Below, piece by piece: positions 1 through 11,935 of a stretch of DNA of 64,000 bases. The notes beneath the pieces are model-generated. The model made no database searches. It saw only the letters and a list, made by a program, of their open reading frames with translations, and had not been told where the DNA came from. Source of the stretch: Oscheius tipulae (taxonomy: Eukaryota > Nematoda > Chromadorea > Rhabditida > Rhabditidae); assembly GCA_037178975.1 (NCBI GenBank), contig JASJZH010000004.1, forward strand, positions 8,246,001 through 8,310,000, read 5' to 3'. The number at the start of each line of letters is the position of its first letter. Position 1 is the first letter of the stretch. Made by a program: the position numbers and the translations under genes.

Positions 1-3000
1 GCTTTAAAGATAAGGCCGAGCTGGGTGAAAGATGGTGGAAGTTGCAAAATGAAGAGAGGGTTCAAAGAAACTATAAGAAAAAAAACGTTCCTCTGGTGCG
101 AATCCAGCCTATTTTCACACAACATAGAGTCTCGACCAACGAAAACCGTCCCAGAGCGTATTACTCTTCAAGTGATCTATACGTTGAACTCCAATAGCCA
201 AAGGACAGTGATTGATAGCCAAGAAATTTCATGAACAGGTGTTTGATGGCATGATTGAGGATTGACAAGGATTCAAGAGGGGATTGAAAGGGTCAGCTAC
301 TGATCTATTAATTCTACAGATCTTTTGAAGAAAAGAAGTCACCGTTTCAAGGGGGAACACGTTTTACTGACTACAGTTCTCAGTTTATCTTTTTCAAGTT
401 CTGGCTTACTAAAAAGCGCGAATTGTAAATGTTCCACTCAAGAATAAAGCAACAGACCACGGTCTGGTCTATAATAGAGTCAGTCCCAAAATGGAATGCT
501 CCCGCTTGCGTGTTCTCATAAATTTCCATTAATCAATACTAAAAAAGGAAGCTGGAAGCTGTGCAAAGAGAACAAGCACAAAAAAACTGTATGTGGACCT
601 CTCATAAAAGCTAGGGGAGAGAGAGAAGGACTGACACTAAGTCTGAGGATCTGGAACAAACCAAGGAAGTTCCCCAGAATCAAGAAAAAAAGAAAAAAAG
701 TGGTTTGTGGTTCTCTTGCTCCCTCTCAATCAGTCTTTTCCCCCCTTACACTGACCCGAGAACGTAGAGAAAAACTCTTCCGGGTTATTTCTCACAAGAT
801 GTGGCCAGTTGGCGCGTTTCTTTCTCTCCACATGTTGCGCTAATCGAGAACGAACGAGGGACAGCAAAGGAGACAATTTATGGCGAGGTAAGCCACGGCC
901 TTGGCCCCAGAGAATGCGGCGACTTTCTTCTCTCTCCCCCACCTGGTATTGAACTGTTTGCCCTGTGAGTAAAGGAGCTGGCTGTGTGGCAGAGGTGGTG
1001 GAATCAGGGTCAAACAGGAAAAAAGAACTATATGGAATGGCAGGATGCGGTGAAATGGAGCCTGCAGAAGGGAAGAGGAAGTCGTTTTCTGCCCTCTCTC
1101 TTTCGAGATAATCTAAGCGGACGAGACGGCTGTCAGCCTTCTCCGTACGGGGACCATTAGGAATGAGGCCCTACTGATGGGCTTCCCCATGGCAATGTGG
1201 ACAAGAACAATGTGGGCTTGAGAGAGGCAAAAACCGAGACACAATGCCTTTCCATTTGTCCCTCCTATTGGATTGTTGGAGATGAAACGTCTGTTCAAAT
1301 AGTCCAGAATTGCGTTGATGCCGTTGTTGAAGGACAAAAACAGAACTAAGCCATTGTTCGAAGCCATATGGAAGAGGCAGTAGGGATAAACGAAGATTGG
1401 AAGCAAAAGACTAGACTCGGATTGATAAGCCGCTGACAGTTTTACAATTTCCCGTGCAAAACAACGAGCAAACGACAGTGTCAACACAGACAGAAGTACA
1501 GCATTTTGTTGATTGAGAGAAGGGGATAGTTTCTAAAGGGTTGTCATGATTTCGAGGTCGGTCCCGTCATTGACAAAAGACTGTTCACAGCTTTCTTTCT
1601 CACATCCACAGACCTTTAGAAAGGCCTTTTTCTAAAAGAGCTCTGACTCTGGGACTCAATACAGTCAGTTCAGTTATATCCAGTCCAATTATTTTCGGAG
1701 AAGTTATTCCAAACCTCGAGATAATAGCTCCTTCATGTGCTTGGGGATGGGTGGAGCATGTATAGGCAGCACAAGAAATAAGATTGTGACTTGGAACGCT
1801 TGACTGAAAGTTGAAAAGGCACACTCTCGTAAACTGCCATAGCTTGTCAGAACGGAAGCAAACACAACTTTTGAACCCTTTCGATAAGAGCTTGAAGGGT
1901 AGAAAGCGGTTCATGGTTCCATGCGCGAGCATTTTAACAATACAGTCTCTATAAAAGGGATCCAAATTACATTCATCGTATGGGGAATCTTCACGAGTGA
2001 GGATGCAAACACGTGTGTTTGCAAAAAAAAACACGAGCTCTGCATGTGTTTTCCATCTGTCTAGACAAGGTGGAGTAAGAGTGAGAGCGAGGGAAAGAGG
2101 GAAACTGCGAAAATTGCAACAGTCGGAAGGAGAGATTCGAGTCGAGAATGACCACCAAAAGTGTGAAGAGACCTATTAGGCTGAGTTGAAGGCTCAGTTC
2201 GCAGCGGATTTATGTGCTCGTTAGTGCTACCTCTTTATGCATTACAACAACCAGGGAAAAAATGACTGGCGGCATCTTTGAATGGGATCATTAGACCTCC
2301 CAACTAGTCTTTCCTACTTTGATTGTGAGTGGGATTCAACCAGTACTCTCAAAGGGAGGCTCTCAATTACCAGTAATCTGAACTCTCCCGGATCAAAGGG
2401 AAGATAAAGAGGATCAACTTGGGGCTCGAAAAGTTTGAAGAACTTGTCGGTTGCCACGAGTGCGAGACAAGTACTCAAACGTACTGGGACTGCCGAAGCT
2501 GTGAGTCTTGGGAACTGCTGAAGGGAGTTGAGAGAGCGCCTTACAACTTGTCCTAGCGTAGAGAAGTTAGAGACTTGCCAGTCACCGAGGAGAGAGTATG
2601 CCAGCGGAGGAGAGAATGCCTGGTCGGAAGTGACGGGCTTTGGGGGCACGGGAAAAGAGAGAGAGAGATAGAGAAAGTGGAGCGATTGGCAGCGCAAGAG
2701 CGAGAGGTCGCAGAGCAAAGGATTGGCAAATACTGCCAGTGAGAGAGTGAGTCTGAGTTTACAGAAAGAATCCAGACGAATCCAGAGAGACTTCATAACA
2801 GAGCTCTAGGGGGCTTTTAGACTCTTACAATCAGATACACTATCCAGTTGGTCTACCCAGTCGTGAAAAAAACAGACCTTATTGTCATGAGACGAAGATA
2901 AAGAAACTCCTCCTGCGTATTGACATCGTCTCTCTATTGACTACAAGATCTTCACGTGAAAGATCGGCATCGTTTACCACAACTTTTGGCAACAATCATG

Positions 3001-5483
3001 ATTTTCCGAAGAAGATCTCTGCTCAGAGATGAATGTATTAAGACGACTAAAGTAGCGGTTCAAATAGAAAAGATTCCACCGAGAAGTGATTGAACGGGGA
3101 AATAACTGATCTTTGTGATCGCTCTATCTCTCTATGATGTCCGAGACATGACCGTGGGGTCGTCGCCGGACGGCATGACATGTGAAGTGTCTAGACCATG
3201 AAGGGTAAACTGGGAAACTCCCAAGGCCATTTCAAACTTTAGAGAAGGCTTTCACAGAAAAAGATCAAGGGTCATTACAGCGCAGAGTAAACTGAGATTA
3301 CTCCCTCAGCTTTTCAAAAGCGTGCAACAGGATAGCCAATCATTGCAGAAACAGGAAAAGAACTGACTGACACAAACGATGACACAAAATCAAAACAGTC
3401 TAGATCAAGACGCCACATTCACCTTTGTAGAGGAGAGAAAAAACAACTCCTTTCGGAGAATTGTACAATACAAAAACATCAAAATAAGGAGCCAAAACAG
3501 TAAGAGTGTGTGGGCGCGGTGCCTCCTTAGTATCATAGTCCTCATTCTTAGGAGTCACCAAACAGATTCGCACAAGACGTCGACAGTTTTGTGGTTTTAA
3601 AAAGGGCAGAGTTCATATCGTGGGACGGATAAAGAATGTCAACATCAATGATGAGACATCAAGATCACTCATACCAATACATGAGTATATTGAAGAAAAA
3701 AAGGTGGTCATGTGAGTCAAGAAAAATTAGGTCACCTGGAAGCGATGACAGAAGAGTCTAGATCAAGATCTTAGCCCAAACCTCCTCCTTTCTGGGTTGA
3801 AAGTACAAGTCAAAAAAACTGTTCACCAAGTGACCCGAGGGTCGAGAGGGCCGTTCGGTTTCATACGCACACACCCAGGCCCATTGCTTTGCTTGACCTT
3901 GTGAGCGCCAAACGAGTTTTTCTCGTCCCTATGACTATGTATGTCGAGAGTATTCAACAGAATCGCCTTTCGGCCAAAATTCAGGAGGGAAAATACTCTG
4001 GTAGTCAACAGGGGTGTGTGGATAGTAAAATGGACTCGCTGTCAGCAGTGTTTTGTTTTCGATTAGGATAAGGTGGAAATAGGTCATAGTCATGAGACTG
4101 TCCAGAAATGGCGAAGAAAGACAAAAGGAGTAGAATGACCCCCGCTCTCTAACTAGCAAGCAACCTTGAGACCTGTTGGGTTCGGTTCCTTGACTTTTAG
4201 TCTTCTGATACTCTGTCTCTCGTTTTTTCTCTGCCTCTTTGTTTTCTTAATCTCTTGTCCTCACACCTTTCCCAATACTCCTCGGATGTCTCTTTTTCCC
4301 CGTCTACTAGTTGACTGACAGTTTACCTAACTCTCAAACTCACGGCAGCAGCCAGCAGGGGCCGGCCGTTCCGGTCCTCCTCTCGTATGTTTGACGTGAG
4401 GGTACAGAATATGTAACCCTGGGGTTAATCGGCGGTGTTTGCTGTCTCCCGGGGGCACACAAGCATGCCGCCGTAGGTGAAAAACCTCTGTGCCAAGCAA
4501 AAAGGGACAGAGTGGCATTCTCTCCCTTGTTCAGGGTCATGCCCTATGTCCTTTGTCTGGGCCCTCCTTGAAATTGATAGGCAAATGGGTACAAGGAGAA
4601 ACCACCGGTAAATCTAAAGTGTTCTACACTGTTCTGAATGTAAGGAGGACAAGTTTTAATTCTGCCCAAACGACCCATAGTTCTAAGTTCCAAGTGAGGA
4701 ATAAAAAATAGGTAGATCGACAACAGTGAACTCGGCCAAGACCGCACAGACCTACGACATCGTATCATTATTTCGTACTTTGGGTATTATTTACAAGTTC
4801 CACTTGGTAAACGGACTCGTCGGTGAATTCCCGAAAACTGAGTATCCGAAAAGTTTCTAAGTGTTTGGAAAACAAACAAAGAGTCTACTGTTTCTATGGC
4901 GATCCTAGAAAAATTAACTTCCATTTTTCTGAAGTTACACTTTTCCAAAAATTGTTTCCTGTTTGTTTGCATTTTCGCCTATCTGCCACCCTGTGTGATA
5001 TTTCGCTGATTAAATAAACTGACAATCAAGATCACGAACACACATTCAAAATAGCGTGTGGAAAAACTCGCCTGAGAGAGGATGCCGTGCCACGACCCCC
5101 GTTTTACTACGTTTTTCCTTCAACAAACATTTCTCTCTCTCCCCGGCGCTCTCTTATGCACACAGACTTCATGTTCGATGCTACAACTTCAAACAGACAC
5201 AAGGTTCACGTATTTCTGGAGCTCGTGGGGAGGTAAAATGATTAAAAGGGAGAGTGATGATGAGCCGACGACTCGTTGCCGACTACAGCTGGATTTACAT
5301 TTATTGCGTGGCTTCGGGAGCGGACCAGATTATGAACCTTCCGTTGTAATAACCAGTATATTAGAGGCGGATTTTGGACAGGGGGTGTTGTCATGGGATT
5401 GAAAGAACAGCTCAATAATACATACTCACACTTTGAGTATTTCAAACCCAGGCAGTTCTACAGTATCAGTATGCTTCTTCCTA
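1..5483. other. gene-poor flank, no gene supported
   Basis: I see no supportable gene here. Several long open frames exist, for example 2314-2796 on the minus strand, but they have no splice-compatible neighbours, no signal peptide and no family motif. The DNA is locally purine-rich on one strand, and low stop-codon density there produces long chance frames. It resembles the stretch after 56.2 kb in style. Confidence 0.5.
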
Positions 5484-5930
5484 TTACAAGAAAAGGACAT
5501 GTTGGCCGGAGTTTTCAAAGTAGAAATTTTTTTTGTCTCGTGGACACCTTTCAGGATCACCAATGTAGGCATCAAAATGAGCGAACTGTCCCATACTGGT
5601 GCTTACATTACACCAGATCTGATCAGAGCAATCGGCGTTCGGATCTTGAATGGGGCAATTATAACAAATGAGAAAAGAGAGCAAACCGAAGGTCCATCCG
5701 ATTGACTCCTGATAGTTGGTTTTCTCATTCACAAGTAGACCTTCAACAGATGAACATCCCACTTTGAGTAATCGATCCTGTTCCATGTTGTTCACGAACT
5801 GTTAGCAAAGTTGAAGAAGTGAACAAAAATAACAAACCTCGATAGTGACAGGCTTTTTGATCAGACTTGAGTCGAGGTTTTGGTGGCTCAAGTAGACAAG
5901 GGCGGTTAGAACAACGACTTGGGAGAGCAT
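5484..5930 (-). CDS. small secreted protein, S1-like motif pattern
   Basis: Two exons, 5838-5930 and 5484-5798, joined in phase 0 give 135 aa. The start MLSQVVVLTALVYLS is a clean signal peptide. The mature part has Cys 46, 76, 79, 88, 94 and 116 and the spaced pattern L-x2-G-C-S-S (41-48), W-x-F (66-68) and F-x2-C (73-76). This order resembles the plant self-incompatibility S1 family, in which a short secreted beta-sandwich carries a similar HC-x-S, W-x-F and F-x-C series. That assignment is inference from pattern only. A TATA box lies 41 nt upstream of the ATG. The start is the first ATG after the TATA element, and the other two frames of exon 1 do not give a signal peptide. The fold call is uncertain; the gene itself is well supported by the splice, signal peptide and promoter. 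Confidence 0.7.
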
Positions 5931-5959
5931 AGCAATTGATGAAAAACTGAGTAAGGTGC

Positions 5960-5971
5960 CACTCTTTTATA
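5960..5971 (-). promoter_or_regulatory. TATA box of the S1-like gene
   Basis: TATAAAAGAGTG on the minus strand, with its first T 41 nt upstream of the ATG at 5930. The same 12-mer occurs at the same distance before the peptide gene at 47330. Confidence 0.6.
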
Positions 5972-6621
5972 GTTCTAGCAGTCAGCGATTTCACTATCTT
6001 CTTAAAAATGCAGTCAATTTCTGAGGAACACACACGACTTTCCTTGCTCAGTTTATAGGAACTGGTGTCAGTTGTCTCTATGGCGAGAAACCGCTGGTGA
6101 CGCACCGCATATCTAGAAATGTTTTCCAAATACAACCCTTATTTGCACATTGCAGGGGAGAGTATTAGAATGCTGAAAGCTTGGATGTTGCCTAACAACT
6201 ACCAAAACGCTAAAGTGGTTTGGTGGCTTCTTACTTCCCAAAACTCCAAGTTGAAAGCGAGAAAGATAAGTTCTTTTTGACCCTCCCATTGCGAGAGAAT
6301 ATAAGTGATAATATGAGATAGATGTGGTAGAGACGTGGAAGGAGCTAGCCATATTGTCAACCCCAAAGCTACCGATGCAACACGAAATTGAATCATGAAG
6401 CGAGGAAATCTCCAAACGATCGAAAAAAAAAAAATGTCCAACAGCTGACCTAAAGAGTTCTTTTCACATCATCTACCCATTTTTACAATTTATTTTCTTC
6501 CCCAGAATACATAAGGTCCTTTTCTGCATACATAGCGATAGAACGAGAACGGAGTTCCACACCAGAGGTCGGCCACACACGGAGGTGTTGTTTGACGAGG
6601 GACAATCTGAAATCTGTTTTT

Positions 6622-7149
6622 CTAATTCTTCCTTAGTCTTCTTACAATAGCGCAATTCTCATTTCTCTGTCCATTATCATTTCCAACCGCTGGACACCAC
6701 GGGTAGTTGATAGACTGCTGCTGGCTGGTGATCCATGTGGCCATGTTGGCCGGATTTCTGTGAGCTCCCAAAAGAAGACATTCCTGCCAGGCGGCCATGG
6801 AAAGACCCATGGTGTCACCGTTCTGAGTCCTTGTGATGACATCGTTGTGGCTCACAGCTGAACCAGTATCCCTCGAAAAGTGAGGATAATTGCGTACCGT
6901 CTAGGAACATAATTTCCTCCGCGGAATCACCAGGAGCCAAGGTAGCGTTCTCGAGGGCACAGCGGAAGGACAGATCGTCGTAGGAGCCTCGAGCAGTCGG
7001 GGTCTGATAGTACTTGTAGCACCAGCCATTGTAGTAGAGGTAATCCGCGTCACAGTAAACCTGCTGGGCTAAAATTATAGCTTGTTGTTGAAACTTGTCA
7101 ACTCACCAGTAGTATTTATAACCAGGACGGAAAGAATAAGAAAGAGCAT
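6622..7149 (-). CDS. small divergent C-type lectin-like protein
   Basis: Three exons (7107-7149, 6898-7068, 6622-6857) give 149 aa with closing phases. Residues 1-14 (MLFLILSVLVINTT) are a short signal peptide and the mature protein begins near AQQVYCD. The second half carries ECLLLGAHRN, a W-I-T motif and the terminal NENCAIV. These fit the core of a C-type lectin-like domain (LGA/G-x-R, then W, then ENCV), but no WND or EPN sugar-binding motif is visible, so a calcium-dependent lectin function is not supported. It lies directly downstream of, and in the same orientation as, the five-domain lectin, about 0.35 kb from its stop. The family call is moderately sure. Confidence 0.7.
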
Positions 7150-7180
7150 AGCGAACGGGATTTCCTGCTTTGAAGCTTCG

Positions 7181-7194
7181 CTGCTTATAAGCAG
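7181..7194 (-). promoter_or_regulatory. palindromic TATA element
   Basis: CTGCTTATAAGCAG is a perfect 14-bp palindrome. It places TATAAG 40 nt upstream of the ATG at 7149, the same spacing as in the other small secreted genes of the window. Confidence 0.45.
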
Positions 7195-7504
7195 ACAGTT
7201 GTTAGTATAGTTCTGTTATGTTCAACTTGAACCCGCCTGAGCATACAGTGTTTGGGATAAAAAACAATAACATTGTTGCTTGTTGGGAACATGGAAAAAT
7301 TCACTGGTGATCCTTTCCAAATGACTGTTTTTGTTGAACCTTGAAATCGCAATACTTCGTCTGGTGATTTTGACGTATGCTTGAGATGCAAGACAGTAAA
7401 ACATTGATATTCTACTTTACTGCGGGAACTTTCAGTCTTCTACAATGTGACGCAATATTATTCACATATCCAGTCATAACTTTATTCCAATTTTCTCGAA
7501 GCAT

Positions 7505-10447
7505 CTACGCTTTAGGCAGTTTGCAGACGTATTCGTTGAGGCCATTTGCAGCGTCACATCTAAGTCAAAACTTTATACAATTCCTTACTTGGGCCTCACT
7601 TCCAACCTCCATGTACTGTCAAGTCGAATGCCATGTAGTTGTTTCCTGTCGTAGAACACTTGGTCGCATTGCCCATATAGTCTACAGGTGTGCCATCAGT
7701 CCATTGCCATAAGGCAGTGTTGCCGGTTCGATAGAGTCCGATCCAAACATATGTGTCCAGCTCGAAGTCGGTTCGGAAGGCAATGTCTTAGGCAAGTTGT
7801 AAAAAACGAAAAACACTCTTACCGAGTAGTCTTTGGTTTTCTGCAGCACTGTGAATCGAAATTAGATGACCTCCTTTATTAACACAGTCCTGCTCGTCCT
7901 TATTGTACGTTTTAAGCTTATTGTTGTATTCATTGAATTGGATGCACCCATCGAAGAGATCGTCATAGACTCCTCCATGGGGGCATTTTGGATCAGGTGT
8001 GGTTGGAGCATTGGAGGGAATGATTGGCGGGGTCTTTACGGTAGGTAGAAGACATGCAAACGGCGCATTGTTGAAGTCGGCCAAGCAGCTCCAGGATCCA
8101 TTTGGTAGATGCATAACCACCCAATCTTCGTAGTAGTCGGACAATCCACATTTACTAACTGTAATTTGGTATGAATTGAACCGCTGCAATAAATTTTTAC
8201 ATATATTGAAATTGTTATAGTTGAAAGGAGTTCCATCACTCCAAGTGAAGGGTGCTGACTGGTATTGTCGGCTAGCCCCAAGCCATGTCATCCCATAGGG
8301 TCCCAAGGCAAAATTATTCATAATGGCCCATTCTGTAAACATGTCCAATGAACAAAATGCTAACTAACCAATAAAATGTTCGTTCTCAGCTTTACTGTGA
8401 ATGGAGAGCAAATGCCCGCCTCTCAGATTGCATTGGCTTTCAGCATAATTAACCCTATATTCCGATCCATGAGCAGAGTCTGATGATACGTAAATGCACC
8501 TGAAATCCTGTATTAATGACAAAGAATATTACGTACTTGTTGAAAACTTCGTCATAGACACCACCGTTAGGACACATGGGATTCGGTGTAGTCGGAACTT
8601 TTTGCGTAGAATGAGGAATGTATTTTTGTTTGGGAAGGGAGCAGATAAAGTTATAGCCCTCACCATAGCTTCCGTAGTCATCGTCTGTTCTGTAATGGTT
8701 TGATATTCTCATGGAGGTAACTTCGCTCTAAACTTGGAAATATTAAAGTCAAACTTACACCCATCCTCCACTGGGAACTTCGAAAGCAAGCCAGTTCTCG
8801 TACCAGGGATTGTGCTCATAACTGTAATGGTCAGTTATGTTATCGTAGTCAAAAGGAGTGCCATCCATCCAGGTCCAATTGCCTCCGGACCAGGGTCTTG
8901 AGCCACCAAGCCAGAAAGCGGCACCCAGAACAAAGTCGTGCGTGATGGCTAAGTCTAAAGCGCTTTTGCTGAAAACGGAAACATGTGGTAATCTCACGCA
9001 ACAAGTGTTGATTCTGAGCAGCAGAATGGACTGACATGAGCGATCCACCACGAAGAGAGCAGTAATCTACAGCCTTTGCATTTTGCAGCTCAAATGGGCC
9101 AGCTAGTAGACAACTGAAATGGTTTCATCTTAGGTAGTGAATAATAACGCCGAATATTACATTTTTGACAGAGGTAAAGGGAGCGAAGCAGATATAATTT
9201 TAAAAAAACCATCTGCAAAAAGAGGGGTAGTCCACATTGGGCCAAAAGCAAATGTGCCGGCTTACCTCTGGAAGACGTCGTCCCAGAAACCACCGTTCTC
9301 GCACTCATTCGGATTTTTCGATGTTGGCACTCCAGTAGTAGGAACAAAATATGTCGACGGAAATTCACAAAGGGACTGTTTGTCATGGTCGCAAAAGTAG
9401 CACCTACAGATTTGACTCTACTTCTTTGAAAGTATCTTACTGTGACGTGTTGGTAGAGCGAGAATCCTCAATACAGTCGTAGTAATATGAGCAGTTTACA
9501 CCTTCCCCTTTTAGAGGATCGTAGTCGTATGGAGTTCCATCAGTCCACGCGTAGGGGGCCCCGTAGTATGATCTCTCTCCTCCAATCCAATAGTCCCAGT
9601 ACATTTTTTGCTCTCCGAGGATGGCTATAATAAGCATATGTTATGTAAAAAACACACAATTACCTCGAAGTCTATCCAATTGGGCGCTATTGTGTACAGA
9701 CACGAGATGTCCACCACCACTCTGGCATTCCTTTTCAGCGTCAGGAAAGCTGAGTTCTCTGTGGTTTGCCCAAATACAACTAAAAGGGTATGGTGGTTAT
9801 AGGAAGCGAAAAATAGCGTCTTACGTTTGGAATAGTGGCTCCCAGAATCCACCATTATCACAGTCTGGTGGAACACCAACTGTCGTCGGTTGTGCAGCTC
9901 CAGTTGAGAACTCGCACACATACTGAAGCTTCTGTGTGAAATCGGCGCACCTTGAAAACAAGGGAAATCTCAAAGATTCGATGGTGGTAGCTTACGTCCA
10001 GATATAGTTGTTGAACGTGACTGCAAGCCCAGTCTTACACGAAGAAATGTCCCAGGCTGCCTGATAGTTAACTGGCGTTCCGTCAGTCCAAGTTTGGAAA
10101 ACTTGACCTGTATTGTTCTTGTACAATCCAATCCAAGCTGAATTAGCTAGGAGTCCTATAACTTTTTAACAATTTGAAAGTTAGAAGGTTACCAGCAACG
10201 ACGGAGTTTTGGAAGGCACTGTGAATTGAGACCAGGTTTCCTCCTTGACCAGTACAATAGTTCAAAGCATCAAAAAAAGTCTTGCTATCAGTTGAAGCGT
10301 AGATACACCTTAAATTTTTTATGCAATGAGAAACAATAGCACCCACTTATCGAAAAGGTTCTGATAAGTTCCACCACGAGGGCAATTGTTTTGGGATGTA
10401 ACGGATTGTAGCAGACATATAAATAGTAAAAGGAAAGGTGTCCTCAT
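7505..10447 (-). CDS. clec: secreted protein with five C-type lectin domains
   Basis: Fourteen exons total 2316 nt (771 aa): 10347-10447, 10193-10308, 9996-10137, 9825-9950, 9664-9779, 9441-9624, 9266-9403, 9003-9113, 8761-8968, 8537-8727, 8369-8499, 7823-8332, 7600-7786, 7505-7559. The first 18 or so residues (MRTPFLLLFICLLQSVTS) are a signal peptide. Five repeats follow. Each opens with a C-x2-GG-x-[YFW]-x2-[LV]-F linker and then a lectin domain with G-G-[HNS]-L-[VIM]-S-[VI]-H and W-T-D-G-T-P. Pro/Thr-rich spacers separate some domains. The family includes extracellular carbohydrate- or lipid-binding proteins, many of them intestinal and infection-induced in C. elegans. The 9003 exon uses an inferred weak donor (GTTGCG); the stronger-looking GTGAGA beside it breaks the frame. 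Two GATA sites lie just upstream. The ligand is not predictable from what I see. Confidence 0.9.
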
Positions 10448-10479
10448 GACTTTTGACTAAGGATGAACACTGATCCGCC

Positions 10480-10498
10480 TTATCAGGCAGCTTTATCA
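10480..10498 (-). promoter_or_regulatory. pair of TGATAA sites upstream of the lectin gene
   Basis: Two CTGATAA motifs (10480-10485 and 10493-10498, minus strand) lie 33 and 46 nt upstream of the ATG at 10447. TGATAA is the known binding site of intestinal GATA factors such as ELT-2 in C. elegans. Gut expression is an inference. Confidence 0.5.
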
Positions 10499-11012
10499 GT
10501 TCTCCTGCAGCTGGTGTCATCTTTTTGGAGCTGGGTGTAGTTTGTCATGAAAGGATACATTGTGGCTTTAATTTGTGGTTAGAGAACAGGTGAGACCATC
10601 GCTTCGATTATGCTAAACTCAAAATATCTAATTCCCATCGAGGTAACTCAAATCGGATCAACACTTTGGGCGAAGCGAGACCTGTTTTACATACCTACAT
10701 AGTGTTTTGCCAAATTAAGATCGATTTCGTCTTGCCTCGTTCTTGTCCTAAATTTGACGTTTACTCCTTTTCCTGTCTTTCTCAAGTTCTGTAAACGCTC
10801 TAGCCTCCTTGCTTTCCAAGAATTTTAAGCCCTCCTAGTAGACATCGCAGCTGTTGGGAAATCCTGGAACAGCCGCCTAACTTATGAACAGAACTTGAAG
10901 GCAGCTGGCTCAATTAATGAGAAACCATTCCCAAAGAAAATGATGCAGGAGAACAGTTGCCGCAGGAAATCTTTGGTAAGCCCGTCATTCTCAGTTCGAC
11001 AGCACAAGCCAT

Positions 11013-11034
11013 ATAGTAAAAGGAAAGGTGTCCT
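11013..11034 (-). repeat. relic of the lectin signal-peptide exon
   Basis: Twenty-two bases match 10423-10444 exactly, in the same orientation. The original encodes RTPFLLL of the five-domain lectin's signal peptide; here the preceding codon is not ATG and no following exon is recognisable. I read it as a decayed partial duplication. Confidence 0.55.
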
Positions 11035-11916
11035 GGCGAAACTATCGCTGTCACTAGCTGGAACAGCTCTCTATTCTCCCTAGCCAAACTTTTGCTTCTG
11101 CTTACTGTTTTGATAACCGTTGATGTTGTGACTGTTACGGTGAGTAAAGCGCTTTTGATCCCTTCATGCGTGTTTCAGTTTGTAAATGAAGTGTCCGGAA
11201 AAGTGACAGTGTTCTGCAGAAATGCCCTCGGTGGAGCTAAGAAATTAACATTTACAAAAGAGATCTGGAACAATTAGCTACAGTAAGTACTAATCGAGGC
11301 ATTACACATCATTTAGATAATCCGGATTCCACCTTTTGTGACCATTGGCTGACATGCGACTTTTCCGCCAGCTAAGAACGATATAAAGACGACGTGAAAG
11401 TTTTGGAGCCATGTGAAAATACTGACATAGAAATTCGGATTACTAGGCTTGGACTGGTCAGAACCGGAGATCCGGACAAGGATGAACATACTTGGGATAG
11501 ATTCCTCTCATGACAATAAACGCCATTCTGTGTACGTTATGGTCTTTTGAAAGATCCTAGCTCATAAAAGCAATTTGAATAGTGAAACAATGAAGCGTAT
11601 GCTCTGTAATCGAAAAATACTGTACTGGTAACAAGGAATTGCGAGGAGTTAGAATAGGTGTCAACAGGGTTCAATCATTGTTATCTACAGTCTGCGTCTG
11701 AAAGCATAACTTGTTTTCTCAAACAAGGGGTTCGAAACGATTGCCTATGTTTATTTATGAGACTACTGTTAGCAAAAGTTGCTGCGTACAAAATATCTAA
11801 AAGCTACAAAATGTGGACGAATGCTATCAAAGTAGTACGCTATATAACGCTCTAAACGTAAGAGTCTCCATGAAACAGCCAAATGCCTGTTTGAGGAAAG
11901 ATTCATCTTGGTCACA

Positions 11917-11935
11917 ACACACACACACACACACA
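11917..11935. repeat. AC dinucleotide microsatellite
   Basis: An uninterrupted run of about 9.5 AC units in intergenic DNA. Confidence 0.9.

Noticed and set aside
2314-2796. 160-codon ORF on the minus strand
   Set aside because: The opposite strand is purine-rich, which removes stops. There is no domain, no signal peptide and no compatible exon nearby.
5743-6135. 130-codon Cys-containing frame overlapping the S1-like gene
   Set aside because: It runs in a different frame through the TATA box and exon 1 of the S1-like gene, and starts right after a stop without ATG.
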